64,000 nucleotides of DNA from Rhizobiales bacterium Ga0077537 (GCA_001464955.1 LNEM01000032.1:18127-82126); one strand, 5' to 3'. Positions 54,719 through 64,000 are shown, counted from the stretch's first letter. Numbers and translations are program-made. The notes: generated by a model not told the origin, from the letters alone.

Positions 54719-55170
54719 GCCGGGCGGACGATCAGTGCCTCGAGGGCGGCGCGCATGGGGCCTGGTATGGGCGTCGGCCGTTGCGTGACCCGGTCGACGA
54801 AGACGTGCACGAAATGGCCCTCGGCGCGCGCGGTCGCCTCTGCAGCATCGCTGGAGAAGAGGCCGATCTCGTAGCGCACGGACGAAGAGCCGAGCCGGCC
54901 GACTCGCAGTCCGCCGTCGATGCTCTCCGGATAGGCGAAGGATTTGTGGAAGCGGCAGAGCGACTCGACCGCGAGCCCGATGACGGGGCCCTCCTTGAAG
55001 TCGAGGCCGCCGTGGTCGATCAGGTAGCGATTGATGAGCGTGTCGAAGTACGAGTAGTAGACAACGTTGTTGACGTGGCCGTAGACGTCGTTGTCCATCC
55101 ACCGCGTCGGGATGGCGAGGAAATGCCGGTAGTCGGCGCGCGTGCCGATTCTGGGACGCTCTTGGCTCAT
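54715..55170 (-). CDS. Acyl-CoA thioesterase (4-hydroxybenzoyl-CoA thioesterase-like hotdog fold)
   Basis: 151 residues from the ATG at 55170. The motif [28 protein letters not shown] contains the catalytic Asp/His-Asn of the YbgC/FadM group. [13 protein letters not shown] and [18 protein letters not shown] follow. It cleaves acyl-CoA to acid and CoA in the cytoplasm. It is downstream of two RidA genes on the same strand. Confidence 0.92.
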   Translation of the reverse strand: MSQERPRIGTRADYRHFLAIPTRWMDNDVYGHVNNVVYYSYFDTLINRYLIDHGGLDFKEGPVIGLAVESLCRFHKSFAYPESIDGGLRVGRLGSSSVRYEIGLFSSDAAEATARAEGHFVHVFVDRVTQRPTPIPGPMRAALEALIVRPA

Positions 55171-55202
55171 GGAAGCGCTCGTGCGGTGGGTTCGGGGCCG
55201 GC

Positions 55203-55556
55203 TCACCGGCCCTTGCTGGCGATCACCTGGATCTCGAACAGGCACTCGGCATCCGCCATCTTGCCCTCGACGCAGGCGCGCGCCGGCAGGTTCGTGGGAT
55301 CGACCCACGCGAGCCACGCCGGGTTCATCTTGTCCCGCAGCCGGATGTCCGAGAGCCAGATCGTCGCGGAGAGGATGTGGGACTTCGACGACCCGCAGAG
55401 CGCGAGGAACTTGTCGAGATCACGGAACGCCTCGCGCGCCTGCCCGGCGACGTCGAGGCTGAGGTCGTCGGCGATGGCGCCGGCGGTGAAGACGAAGGGC
55501 GACGCCTCGACGACGTTCGCCAGAATGGGCTCGAGCTCGCGCCGGATGATGGCCAT
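55203..55556 (-). CDS. RidA family protein
   Basis: 117 residues from the ATG at 55556. [56 protein letters not shown], then the catalytic-site Arg in [13 protein letters not shown] and the C-terminal Glu in [10 protein letters not shown]. Classic RidA is an enamine/imine deaminase that removes reactive 2-aminoacrylate. It is a paralogue of the next gene, 31 bp apart. Confidence 0.92.
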   Translation of the reverse strand: MAIIRRELEPILANVVEASPFVFTAGAIADDLSLDVAGQAREAFRDLDKFLALCGSSKSHILSATIWLSDIRLRDKMNPAWLAWVDPTNLPARACVEGKMADAECLFEIQVIASKGR

Positions 55557-55587
55557 GGTCGCCCTCCGTTTCAGATTGTGCCGGACT

Positions 55588-55935
55588 TTACTTCGTGGCG
55601 ATGACGGCGATCTCGACCAGGATGGCCGGATCGGCGAGCTTCGCCTCGATGCAGGCACGCCCGGGCAGGTTCTGTCCGCCGGTCCACTCGTTCCAGGCGA
55701 TGTTCATCTTGTCGCGCAGGCGGATGTCGGGAACCCAGATGGTCGCGGAGACGATCTTCGACTTGTTCGAGCCGGCGAGCGCGAGCAACCGGTCGATCTC
55801 GGCGGTCACTTCGCGCGTCTGCGCGGTGACGTCCTGGTTGGTGTTGTTCGGCGTGATGCCGGCGGTGAAGACGAAGCCGTTGGCCTCGACCACCTTCGAC
55901 AGGATGCCCTTGGACTCGTGACGGATGAGCGACAT
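55588..55935 (-). CDS. RidA family protein, tandem paralogue
   Basis: 115 residues from the ATG at 55935. It has VEANGFVFTAGITPNNTNQDVTAQTREVTAEIDRLLALAGSNKSKIVSATIWVPDI, the active-site Arg in LPGRACIEAKLADP and VEIAVIATK. It is clearly related to its downstream neighbour, about half identical by eye, so they arose by tandem duplication and diverged. Confidence 0.92.
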   Translation of the reverse strand: MSLIRHESKGILSKVVEANGFVFTAGITPNNTNQDVTAQTREVTAEIDRLLALAGSNKSKIVSATIWVPDIRLRDKMNIAWNEWTGGQNLPGRACIEAKLADPAILVEIAVIATK

Positions 55936-56025
55936 GCGATGAACTCCTCGATGAATGGGGACGCGCTGTCTTAGCATGCGCGGCGCGGGATGCCAGTGCC
56001 GGAGTGCACGTCGCGGCCCGGGCAG

Positions 56026-56062
56026 CGAAACGGCCGGACCGTCGCCCGGTCCGGCCGTTTCG
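56026..56062 (-). terminator. Strong terminator hairpin after sucD
   Basis: CGAAACGGCCGGACC and GGTCCGGCCGTTTCG form a perfect 15-bp stem around GTCGCCC, starting 27 bp past the sucD stop. The A-rich arm start gives a short T-rich arm end on the minus strand. It isolates mdh-sucCD from the RidA genes. Confidence 0.8.
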
Positions 56063-56088
56063 TTATGTCAGCTGCGCGGTTGCAGCCT

Positions 56089-56988
56089 TCAGCCCTTCAT
56101 GGCCTCGAGCAGCGTCGTGCCGAGACCGGCCGGCGACATCGAGATCTTGATGCCGGCCGACTTCATGGCCTCGAACTTGTCCTGGGCGGCGCCCTTGCCG
56201 CCGGAGATGATGGCGCCGGCATGGCCCATCCGCCGACCCGGAGGCGCGGCGGCGCCGGCAATGAAGCCGGCCATGGGCTTGGAGCGCCCGCGCGCACGCT
56301 CGCGGCGGACGAAGTCGCAGGCTTCCTCCTCGGCCGAGCCGCCGATCTCGCCGATCATGATGATGGCGTCGGTGTCGGGGTCGGCGAGGAACATGTCGAG
56401 CACGTCGATGAACTCGGTGCCTTTCACCGGATCACCGCCGATGCCGACCGCCGTCGACTGACCGAGACCGACGTCGGACGTCTGCTTGACCGCCTCGTAG
56501 GTGAGCGTGCCCGAGCGCGACAGGATGCCGATCCGGCCAGGCCGGAAGATGTTGCCGGGCATGATGCCGATCTTGCAGGCGCCGGTGGTGAGGACGCCCG
56601 GGCAGTTCGGGCCGATGAGGCGCGACCACGAGCCGGTGAGCGCCCGCTTCACGCGCACCATGTCCATCACCGGAATACCTTCCGTGATGCACACGATGAG
56701 CGGGATCTCGGCGTCGATGGCCTCGAGGATGGCGTCGGCCGCGAACGGCGGCGGCACGTAGATCGAGGTGGCGGTGCACCCCGTCTTCGCCTTGGCCTCG
56801 GCCACGCTGTCGAAGATCGGCACGCCCGCGAGCGCCTCGTCCGGATGCTTGGAGCCGCCCTTCCCGGGCGTCACGCCGCCGACGACCTGGGTGCCGTAGG
56901 CGAGCGCGGCCTTGGTGTGATAGCCGCCCTGGGCGCCGGTGATGCCCTGGCAGATGACCTTGGTGTTCTTGTCGACGAGGATTGCCAT
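56089..56988 (-). CDS. sucD: Succinate-CoA ligase (ADP-forming) subunit alpha
   Basis: 299 residues. The CoA-binding N-terminus has [20 protein letters not shown], then [34 protein letters not shown], and the phosphohistidine loop in [13 protein letters not shown] near residue 245. It makes substrate-level ATP/GTP from succinyl-CoA in the TCA cycle with SucC, encoded 3 bp upstream. A hairpin follows, so the common alphaproteobacterial continuation into sucAB is absent here. Confidence 0.97.
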   Translation of the reverse strand: MAILVDKNTKVICQGITGAQGGYHTKAALAYGTQVVGGVTPGKGGSKHPDEALAGVPIFDSVAEAKAKTGCTATSIYVPPPFAADAILEAIDAEIPLIVCITEGIPVMDMVRVKRALTGSWSRLIGPNCPGVLTTGACKIGIMPGNIFRPGRIGILSRSGTLTYEAVKQTSDVGLGQSTAVGIGGDPVKGTEFIDVLDMFLADPDTDAIIMIGEIGGSAEEEACDFVRRERARGRSKPMAGFIAGAAAPPGRRMGHAGAIISGGKGAAQDKFEAMKSAGIKISMSPAGLGTTLLEAMKG

Positions 56989-56991
56989 GGC

Positions 56992-58191
56992 TCAGGCCGC
57001 CTTCTTGACTTCTGCGGTGATTTTCTTCGCAGCGTCCTCGAGATTGTCCGCCGCCACGATCTTGAGGCCCGAGGCCGCCATGATCTCCTTGCCGAGTTCG
57101 ACGTTCGTCCCTTCCAGCCGGACGACGAGCGGCACTTTCACTCCGAGTTCGCGCGCCGCCGCCACCACGCCTTCCGCGATGATGTCGCAGCGCATGATGC
57201 CGCCGAAGATGTTGACCAGGATGCCGTTCACGTTGGGGTCGTTGAGAATGATCTTGAAGGCTTCCTTGACCTTCTCCTTGGACGCCGACCCGCCGACGTC
57301 GAGGAAGTTCGCGGGCTCGAGGCCGTAGAGCTTGATGATGTCCATCGTCGACATGGCGAGGCCGGCGCCGTTGACGAGGCAGCCGATGGTGCCGTCGAGC
57401 TTGACGTAGGCGAGGTCGTGCTTGGAGGCCTCGATCTCGGCCGGATCCTCTTCGGTGAGATCGCGCAGCTCGACGATTTCCTTGTGCCGGAAGAGCGCGT
57501 TGCTGTCGAAGTTCATCTTGCCGTCGAGGCAGATGAGCTTGCCGTCCTTGGTGACGACCAGCGGATTGATCTCGAGGAGGCTCATGTCCTTCTCGACGAA
57601 CATCCGGTAGAGGTTGCCCGCCATGCGGACGCACTGGTTGACCTGGTCGCCCGCGAGTCCGAGCGTGAACGCGAGCTTGCGGCCGTGGTAGGCGGAGAAA
57701 CCGGACGCCGGATCGATCGAGAAGGTGACGATCTTCTCGGGCGTGTCGTGGGCGACCTTCTCGATGTCCATTCCGCCCTCGGTCGAGGCGATGAAGGCGA
57801 CCCGCCCCGTCGAACGGTCGACGAGCATGGAGAGATAGAGTTCGCGCGCGATGGCCGAGCCGTCCTCGATGTAGAGGCGGTTGACCTGCTTGCCGTCGTC
57901 GCCCGTCTGGGCGGTGACGAGGGTGCGTCCGAGCATCTGGCTCGCGAACGTGCGCACCTCGTCGACGGATTTGGCAAGGCGGACGCCGCCACCTGTGCCG
58001 GCCTCGGCTTCCTTGAACTTGCCTTTGCCACGCCCGCCGGCGTGGATCTGGGCCTTCACCACCCAGATGGGCCCGGGCAGCTTTTTCGCGGCCTCGACGG
58101 CTTCCTCGGCCGAGAAGGCGGGGAAGCCTTCACCGGTCGGAATGCCGTACTGGCGATAGAGATCCTTCGCCTGGTACTCGTGAATGTTCAT
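56992..58191 (-). CDS. sucC: Succinate-CoA ligase (ADP-forming) subunit beta
   Basis: 399 residues. [26 protein letters not shown] is the family start, followed by the ATP-grasp domain ([29 protein letters not shown] with the metal-binding Glu/Asn) and the CoA-ligase C-terminal domain ([35 protein letters not shown]). The frame continues open upstream of the ATG, but the family start and the intervening mdh terminator settle the start codon. Confidence 0.97.
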   Translation of the reverse strand: MNIHEYQAKDLYRQYGIPTGEGFPAFSAEEAVEAAKKLPGPIWVVKAQIHAGGRGKGKFKEAEAGTGGGVRLAKSVDEVRTFASQMLGRTLVTAQTGDDGKQVNRLYIEDGSAIARELYLSMLVDRSTGRVAFIASTEGGMDIEKVAHDTPEKIVTFSIDPASGFSAYHGRKLAFTLGLAGDQVNQCVRMAGNLYRMFVEKDMSLLEINPLVVTKDGKLICLDGKMNFDSNALFRHKEIVELRDLTEEDPAEIEASKHDLAYVKLDGTIGCLVNGAGLAMSTMDIIKLYGLEPANFLDVGGSASKEKVKEAFKIILNDPNVNGILVNIFGGIMRCDIIAEGVVAAARELGVKVPLVVRLEGTNVELGKEIMAASGLKIVAADNLEDAAKKITAEVKKAA

Positions 58192-58354
58192 GCTCACCGC
58201 CGTCTGGTTGTGTGGCCGAGACCCCGAATGCTCAGCGCTTGTGCGACAGAAGTGCCCCGAGATCAAGCTGCGGGGCGGCAAACGTGAGGCTGAATCTGTG
58301 GTTTCGGGGGCGATTTGCTCCGCTGGAGAACGGAAACATCGCGCCAAATGCGAA

Positions 58355-58379
58355 ACGGGCAGCCATTGAGGCTGCCCGT
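58355..58379 (-). terminator. Terminator hairpin after mdh
   Basis: ACGGGCAGCC and GGCTGCCCGT form a perfect 10-bp stem with loop ATTGA, 28 bp after the mdh stop. On the minus strand TTTCGCATTT follows. It may reduce readthrough from mdh into sucC. Confidence 0.75.
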
Positions 58380-58406
58380 CGAAAGAGGTCGAACGAAACG
58401 TCCGGA

Positions 58407-59471
<1,065 letters not shown>

Positions 59472-59542
59472 TTAGCCCGAAATCGCTTGAGCGGCAAGAT
59501 CGGGGGGGCTGCGGCATGGATTGCGAGCAGCGCGGGACGGCC

Positions 59543-60244
59543 TCAGTCGAGGAGCCGCTTGAGGTTCGGGACGTCGCAGAGGATCTGGTTCGGGCGCGGC
59601 TCGGAGATGTAGCCCTGCCGCTTCAGCTCGGCCATGATCCGGCTGGCCGTCTCGGTGGTGAGCCCGAGGATGGCGCCGAGGTCCTCCCGACTGAAGAGGT
59701 CGCAGCGATCATCGTCGGACGTCTCGATGAGCCAGAGCAGCAGCCGGATCACGCGATGCCGGGCCGGCCCCGTCGAAAGCTCCGTGATCGAGCGGTCGGC
59801 ATCGGCGAGCGCCCGGTGCCAGCGCGCCATGAGTTCGTGGAAGAGCTGCGGATTGGACTGCGACAGCCGTTTCACGACCTCCACCGGGAGCCGGCAGAGT
59901 TCCGTCGGGTGCAGCGGCACGACGGTGTGCTGGTAGGTCTCGCCGACCATCGCCTCGAGGCCGATGAGGTCGGCCCGCCGCATCAGCCGGACGATGCGCT
60001 GGGTGCCGTCCGGCAGGTACTGGATGAGCTTGACAAGGCCCTTCCGGATCGTGAACAGCGCCGCGGCCGGATCGCCGGCGCTGTAGATCGGCGTCCCGGG
60101 TGGGTAGACGAGCTGGTCGATCGGCCGATGGATGAGCTCGAAGTCGGCCTCTCCGAGCCCGGCGAAGAGGGCCGAGGCACGCACGGCGCAGGTACGGCAG
60201 TCCGCAATGCCGGTCCAGGCTTCGGTGCGTGAGACGCTCTTCAT
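59543..60244 (-). CDS. Crp/Fnr family transcriptional regulator, FNR/FixK-type recognition helix
   Basis: 233 residues from the ATG at 60244; a start at 60289 is possible. An N-terminal CRTC pair ([17 protein letters not shown]) hints at part of an FNR-type iron-sulfur site. The cyclic-nucleotide-like beta-roll spans about 25-140 ([23 protein letters not shown]), and the DNA-binding domain has [29 protein letters not shown]. The ExxSR residues of the recognition helix (ETASR) are those that read TTGAT half-sites. It is probably oxygen- or redox-responsive. Confidence 0.9.
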   Translation of the reverse strand: MKSVSRTEAWTGIADCRTCAVRASALFAGLGEADFELIHRPIDQLVYPPGTPIYSAGDPAAALFTIRKGLVKLIQYLPDGTQRIVRLMRRADLIGLEAMVGETYQHTVVPLHPTELCRLPVEVVKRLSQSNPQLFHELMARWHRALADADRSITELSTGPARHRVIRLLLWLIETSDDDRCDLFSREDLGAILGLTTETASRIMAELKRQGYISEPRPNQILCDVPNLKRLLD

Positions 60245-60376
60245 CCAGGGCCACTCGATTGGCGCGCGTCGGGAACAGCATGCCGACATCGACCGGCACG
60301 AAGCGCCGGACTATGGGGCCGCGCGCCCGTCCTCGCAATGCGACGCGTGATCCGGCTGGCCGCTGGCGACGGGCGC

Positions 60377-60733
60377 TCAGGCGTCCCGCGGTAGCAGGCC
60401 GAGAAGGCCCGTGATCGCGTAGACGCCGACAGCCGTGCCGATGGCCCCCGCGAACCAGATGCCGAGGATGACGATGACGTCGACCGGCCCGCCGAGATCA
60501 CCGAGGCTCGAGCGCGTGATCGCCTGCACGAAGATGACGGAGGCGAAGCCGCCCGCGATGCCGAGCGCCTGCGCGATGAGGAGGCGCCGCGAAGCGAGGC
60601 CCCTCTCGCGGACGAGCGTCACCAGGAATGCGACCGTCAGCGCGATGGCGATGAGGACGAGCGCTCCGAGCAGCCACGGCCCGAACATCTCGATGAACAC
60701 GGACGAGAGCGTTTCGAAGGTGAGGTCTTTCAT
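60377..60733 (-). CDS. DUF5368 family membrane protein
   Basis: 118 residues with three to four transmembrane helices. MKDLTFETLSSVFIEMFGPWLL, VRERGLASRRLLIAQALGIAGG, TRSSLGDLGGPVDVIVILGIW is the pattern of DUF5368. Family members sit beside SQR-type flavoproteins in proteobacteria; function unknown. It follows the flavoprotein gene by 12 bp. Confidence 0.8.
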   Translation of the reverse strand: MKDLTFETLSSVFIEMFGPWLLGALVLIAIALTVAFLVTLVRERGLASRRLLIAQALGIAGGFASVIFVQAITRSSLGDLGGPVDVIVILGIWFAGAIGTAVGVYAITGLLGLLPRDA

Positions 60734-60745
60734 TGGGGCATCCTC

Positions 60746-62077
60746 TCAGGCGTAACCGCGCAGCATGGCGAGATAGGTCGGCTTCAACGCGATCTCCTTC
60801 ATGAGCCAGGTGATCCAGAGCTCCTCCAGTGGCGCAATGATGCCCGGGAACGACGGCACGAGATTGTTGTCGTAATCGAACTCGACGAGCATCGCCCGAC
60901 CGATGCGCGTGATCAGCGGGCACGACGTGTAGCCGTTGTAGACGGCGCCCGATTTGCCCTTGGCGATGTCCGCGACGAGATGATCGACGGCCACCGGCAC
61001 CTGCCACTTCACGCTCGCCGCGGTCTTGCCCTTCGGCACGCCGGCCACGTCGCCGACGGCGAACACGTTGGCAAAGCGCGGATGGCGCAGCGTTGCCTTG
61101 TCGGCCTCGACCCAGCCGTCCGCCGCGAGCGGCCCCGACTGCCAGGCGAGCGGGCTCTTGCGGACGGCGTCGGGCGCGCGCATCGGCGGCACGACGTTGA
61201 TGAAGTCGTAGGGCAGCTCGGTCGTGCCCTGCGGCGTCGTGAACGTGGCCCGCTTGCGGCCGAGGTCGATCGACTTCAGGACGTGATTGTGGACGACGCC
61301 GATGCCCCGGTCGGCAAACAGCATGCGCACCTTTTCGTGGACGATGGGCACGCTGAACAGCGCCGTATTGTGGGCCGCGTAGGTGAGCTTGCACCTGCCC
61401 CGCGCGCCCCGGTCACGAGCGACGTCGTCGGTGATGAAGGCGTACTTGAGCGGCGCGCCGGCGCATTTCATCTCGGTGGCGGGACGCTGGAACAGCGCGT
61501 CGCCGCCCCGCTCGGCATAGCGTGACATCTCGAGCCACGTGGCGTGCGCCGCCTCGGGGCCGGCGTAGACGCTGCCGAGGCCGTCGCGCCCGATGCGGGC
61601 GGTGTCCATGCCTTCGATGGCCCCGTAGTCGAGGGCGAGGCCCGTGGCGACCACGAGGAAATCATAGGGGATCGCCGTTCCGGCCGCCGTCACGATGCGG
61701 TTCTCGGCCGGCTCGAAGGCACCGACCGCCTGCTCGACGAGCTTGACCCCGCGCGGCACCCACTCCGCCGTCCGCGACACCGGGTAACCGACCGGTTTGA
61801 GGCCAGCGGCGACGAGAGTGTAGCCGGGTTGGTAGAAGTGCTCGCGGCGGGCATCCACGAGCGTGATCTCGGCGCCGTCGAGCCGCGCCGCGAGACGGCT
61901 GGCGACGGCAAGACCTGCAGCCCCGGCGCCGGCGATGACGATCCGGGCCTTGCTGCGAACGGGAGGCGCGGCGGCAGCGGAGCCGACGGCGAGCGAAGCC
62001 CCGCCAGCCGCCGCGAGGCCGAGAAAGCCACGGCGATGGAGTGCCGACCGTCCGGCATCGCGTACGAGGGTGGGCAT
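60746..62077 (-). CDS. FAD-dependent oxidoreductase, sulfide:quinone oxidoreductase-like (type II)
   Basis: 443 residues. A Tat signal (LHRRGFLGLAAAGGASLAVGS) precedes the FAD site IVIAGAGAAGLAVASRLAARL, the second ATG-like motif VVATGLALDYG and a third, FANVFAVGDVAG. Redox cysteines are present in EMKCAGAPLKYAF and NGYTSCPLITRIG, the positions used in type II SQR. It would oxidise sulfide or a related sulfur compound to the quinone pool on the periplasmic face. It is flanked in an operon by DUF6858 and DUF5368 genes. Confidence 0.9.
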   Translation of the reverse strand: MPTLVRDAGRSALHRRGFLGLAAAGGASLAVGSAAAAPPVRSKARIVIAGAGAAGLAVASRLAARLDGAEITLVDARREHFYQPGYTLVAAGLKPVGYPVSRTAEWVPRGVKLVEQAVGAFEPAENRIVTAAGTAIPYDFLVVATGLALDYGAIEGMDTARIGRDGLGSVYAGPEAAHATWLEMSRYAERGGDALFQRPATEMKCAGAPLKYAFITDDVARDRGARGRCKLTYAAHNTALFSVPIVHEKVRMLFADRGIGVVHNHVLKSIDLGRKRATFTTPQGTTELPYDFINVVPPMRAPDAVRKSPLAWQSGPLAADGWVEADKATLRHPRFANVFAVGDVAGVPKGKTAASVKWQVPVAVDHLVADIAKGKSGAVYNGYTSCPLITRIGRAMLVEFDYDNNLVPSFPGIIAPLEELWITWLMKEIALKPTYLAMLRGYA

Positions 62078-62125
62078 GGGACGTCCTCCAGTTGCGCGCG
62101 ATCCTCGAGGGGCCGCGCTTCGTTG

Positions 62126-62524
62126 TCAGGGTGGGCTCGAAAGAGCGCGGATCCAGCGTTCCATGGTCGCGTTGGCGAGCGGCATGGGTGGCTCGAGAAA
62201 AACGATGACGAAGCGGTCCGCGAGTTCCGCGATGCCGATCGAGCGCGGCCGTGTGGCGAGGGCCGCGGCCTCGGGCAGCGCCATGCCGAAGCAGAATACG
62301 ACGTTCTTGGCGGCAAGGATCTCGGGCGCGATCTCGCCGTCGGGAAGGCCGCGCGTATGGCGATAGTGGTCGAAGACGCCGATGAACTGGGCGCACGGGT
62401 GTCCGTCGATCTCGGCGCGGAAGCGGGCCACGACGTCGTCCACGCTCCCGAGCTGCGTCTCCGCCTTCGGCAGGTCGCAGCGGAACATGGGGATGGTCAG
62501 GGTCTCGATCGTTTCGCTTGGCAT
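62126..62524 (-). CDS. DUF6858 family protein
   Basis: 132 residues from the ATG at 62524 (GAGG upstream); ATG 62545 is possible. IPMFRCDLPKAETQLGSVDDVVARF, FIGVFDHYRHTRGLPDGEIAPEILAAKNVVFCFG, RPRSIGIAELADRFVIVFLEPPMPLAN is the family pattern as I know it. Function is unknown. It leads the minus-strand operon with the SQR-like gene (48 bp). Confidence 0.8.
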   Translation of the reverse strand: MPSETIETLTIPMFRCDLPKAETQLGSVDDVVARFRAEIDGHPCAQFIGVFDHYRHTRGLPDGEIAPEILAAKNVVFCFGMALPEAAALATRPRSIGIAELADRFVIVFLEPPMPLANATMERWIRALSSPP

Positions 62525-62670
62525 GCGCGTGATGTCCTCGCCCATTGTCCGAGGCCGGGCGCCGCGTAACCGCTCGCGTCGGGACACCACGATGTCGGCG
62601 CGCGGCGGTGGCGTCATTGCGATATGTCAGTGGCCCAATGCGCAGCGAGGAGAGGCATGCGTGCGCCGCT

Positions 62671-62768
62671 CCTCTTCGATCACCTGTGGTGATCGGGGAG
62701 CAAGGCGACCCGGCGCGAGCGCCGCCCCATCGGAGGCGTCGAGCGGAGCGAGCTACGCCGTGAGATAA
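62671..62768. repeat. 98-bp direct repeat, copy 1
   Basis: First of two near-identical copies (six mismatches by eye). It contains the stem CGATCACC-TGT-GGTGATCG and a second inverted element GGCGT...ACGCC near its right end, then TGAGATAA. Noncoding. Confidence 0.9.
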
Positions 62769-62773
62769 CTCCC

Positions 62774-62871
62774 CCTCTTCGATCGCCTGTGGCGATCGGG
62801 GAGCAAGGCGATCCGGCGCGAGCACTGCCCCATCGGAGGCGTCGAGCGAAGCGAGCTACGCCGTGAGATAA
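62774..62871. repeat. 98-bp direct repeat, copy 2
   Basis: Second copy, 103 bp to the right of the first. The hairpin has changed to CGATCGCC-TGT-GGCGATCG, that is, both sides of one base pair changed together. It ends just before the tRNA-Phe fragment. Confidence 0.9.
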
Positions 62872-62876
62872 AAGAG

Positions 62877-62921
62877 TGGTGCCCAGGGGCGGATTTGAAC
62901 CACCGACACTGCGATTTTCAG
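62877..62921 (-). other. 3' fragment of tRNA-Phe, integrative-element attachment site
   Basis: On the minus strand this reads CTGAAAATCGCAGTGTCGG, GGTTCAAATCC and CCTGGGCACCA, that is, tRNA-Phe from the anticodon loop (anticodon GAA) to the CCA end. Sequence upstream of the anticodon loop is not tRNA. The 5' half is therefore missing, as at the att site left when an element integrates into the 3' part of a tRNA gene. The adjacent tyrosine integrase gene supports this. Confidence 0.85.
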
Positions 62922-63032
62922 AATAATCTGTTGTTCCGAAGTCATTTCGCTGTATACTCACAAAAATACGCAAATTCAATATATTGAAGCGACACGAGCA
63001 CCCTCTGTTGCATGTTCAATAATCACCAAAAT

Positions 63033-63062
63033 GGTCGCTAGGTGGTCGCTACAGGGTCGCTA
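63033..63062 (+). repeat. Three phased GGTCGCTA repeats upstream of the integrase
   Basis: GGTCGCTA occurs at 63033, 63044 and 63055, exactly 11 bp apart, ending 17 bp before the integrase start. Such helically phased direct repeats near int are typical of integrase arm-type or excisionase binding sites. Confidence 0.7.
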
Positions 63063-63079
63063 GAGAGTTGGAACGCTCC

Positions 63080-63928
63080 ATGAATAACCGACGCAAGATC
63101 ACCGTGACTGTCGTCGACGGCCTCAAACCAGGTGCGACCGTCTGGGATACGGCCGCTGTGGGCTTTTTCGTCCGGTGCCAGGCGAAGGCAAAAGTCTACG
63201 GTCTGCGCAGGCGAATCGATGGCCGGGCACGGTGGCTGTCAATTGGTGTCCACGGCTCGCCGTGGACACCCGAAACGGCCCGGTTGAAGGCTCTTGAAAT
63301 GCTCGGCGCCATAGCCAAGGGCGACAATCCGGCTGCGGTTAGAGATTTTGAGCGTGGTTTGCCAACGGTCGCGGACGCCTGCCAGATCTTTCTCAGTGAC
63401 TATGTCCGACCCAAGCGCAAGGCAACGACATACACGGGCTACGAGATCCTAATCCGGCGGCACATCTGCCCTCATGTCGGCAAATTGAGAATCGACCGAG
63501 TCTCGCCGGGCGACGTCGAGCAAATGCACGCCGCTGTCGCTTCCGCCGGTAGCGACAGCCAAGCGAACCGAGCCATTGCAGTCCTCTCAAAACTCATGAC
63601 CTGGTCGGAGCGCCGCAAATGGCGCCCGAACAACTCCAATCCAGTCCGAGGTCTAGAGCGCTTCAAGGAAACCTCGCGAGAACGGTTCCTCACGACAGAG
63701 GAGCTGACGCGATTGGGAATTGGCCTCGAGAGAGCCGTAGAGACTGGCGAATCGCCCTTCGCCATCGCCGCCATCCGCCTCTTGATCCTGACGGGATGCA
63801 GAAAATCCGAAATCCTTACTCTGAAATGGGATCACGTCGACTTTGAGCGAGGTATGCTGCGGTTGCCAGATTCGAAAACTGGCAGGAAAACCGTGATCTT
63901 AAGCCTCCTCGCTGTTCCGAGTGGGTGA
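63080..63928 (+). pseudogene. Tyrosine-type (phage/island) integrase, C-terminally truncated
   Basis: 282 codons from the ATG at 63080. The N-terminal DNA-binding region (VDGLKPGATVWDTAAVGFFVRCQ), the SAM-like core-binding domain (TVADACQIFLSDYVRPKRKATTYTGYEILIRRHI) and the start of the catalytic domain are present, including the first Arg in LTGCRKSEIL and the Lys in LPDSKTGRKTVILS. The frame then ends in LLAVPSG and a stop, so the HxxR, His/Trp and Tyr nucleophile are missing. A frameshift, deletion or insertion near 63920 is likely. Without the Tyr it cannot recombine DNA. Confidence 0.85.
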
Positions 63929-64000
63929 CCTGACCAGCTGAGCCCGAGCCTTCTGTCCTCCCGCACCATCCCTTTGTTCGATCCAAGGCCATCCCTCCGC
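63929..64000. other. Sequence past the broken integrase end, unresolved
   Basis: The 72 bp to the window edge do not continue the integrase in any frame. It begins near TGACCTGACC, which could be the end of an insertion element, but too little is visible to tell. Confidence 0.3.

Noticed and set aside
62617..62630. TTGCG-ATAT-GTCAG as an FNR box for the DUF6858/SQR operon
   Set aside because: Only six of ten consensus bases match; too weak to list although its position, about 90 bp upstream, would suit.

Overview
The window is GC-rich, densely packed bacterial chromosome. Its gene content (mdh-sucC-sucD, a PhoQ/FeuQ-like PepSY two-component operon, glxBCD/glnT, TRAP and dipeptide ABC transporters, an FNR/FixK-type regulator, DUF5368 and DUF6858 proteins) fits an alphaproteobacterium, most likely of the Hyphomicrobiales (Rhizobiales). 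No species is claimed.

Layout. 1-9974 (minus) is one long catabolic/uptake block: aldehyde dehydrogenase, amidase, M81 (MlrC-like) metallopeptidase, then a dipeptide/oligopeptide-type ABC importer (SBP, two permeases, two ATPases, the last cut by the window edge). 10208-12833 (plus) is modABC for molybdate. 12815-17857 holds a cupin-type XRE regulator divergent from glxB-glxC-glxD (a glutamate-synthase-like enzyme split over three polypeptides) and glnT, which carries an in-frame amber codon. 17894-20504 holds a membrane protein, a DUF6065-like protein and a small secreted protein with a long Ser/Asn repeat tail. 20662-23922 (minus) is a MacA/MacB-type exporter whose ATPase and permease are separate genes. 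24039-31342 holds glycerate kinase, a nitroreductase, an acyl-CoA synthetase-like enzyme and a DctPQM TRAP transporter. 31390-34413 is a 1007-residue membrane protein combining a formylglycine-generating-enzyme-like fold with a DUF2235 hydrolase. 34735-38447 is hyuAB (N-methylhydantoinase/5-oxoprolinase type). 38448-42387 is a decayed stretch with a subtilisin-like protease remnant, a LysR regulator, a haloacid dehalogenase and a possible cytochrome b561 remnant. 42388-45309 is a PepSY/response regulator/sensor kinase module. 45663-45739 is tRNA-Arg(CCT). 45968-51264 holds CYTH and VWA proteins, a class II aldolase and two acyl-CoA dehydrogenases. 51280-55935 (minus) holds two SDRs, a serine hydrolase, a small secreted protein, a thioesterase and two RidA paralogues. 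56089-59372 (minus) is mdh-sucC-sucD, closed by a strong hairpin instead of continuing into sucAB. 59543-62524 holds a Crp/Fnr regulator and an operon of DUF6858, type II SQR-like flavoprotein and DUF5368.

The right end is a mobile-element boundary. Two 98-bp direct repeats are followed by a 45-bp 3' fragment of tRNA-Phe (an attachment site), three phased 8-bp repeats and a tyrosine integrase that has lost its catalytic C-terminus.

The items that most repay a second look are the FGE/DUF2235 membrane fusion, the split MacAB exporter next to the Ser/Asn-repeat secreted protein, the amber codon in glnT, the perfect FNR box near an FNR-type regulator, and the tRNA-Phe island junction.
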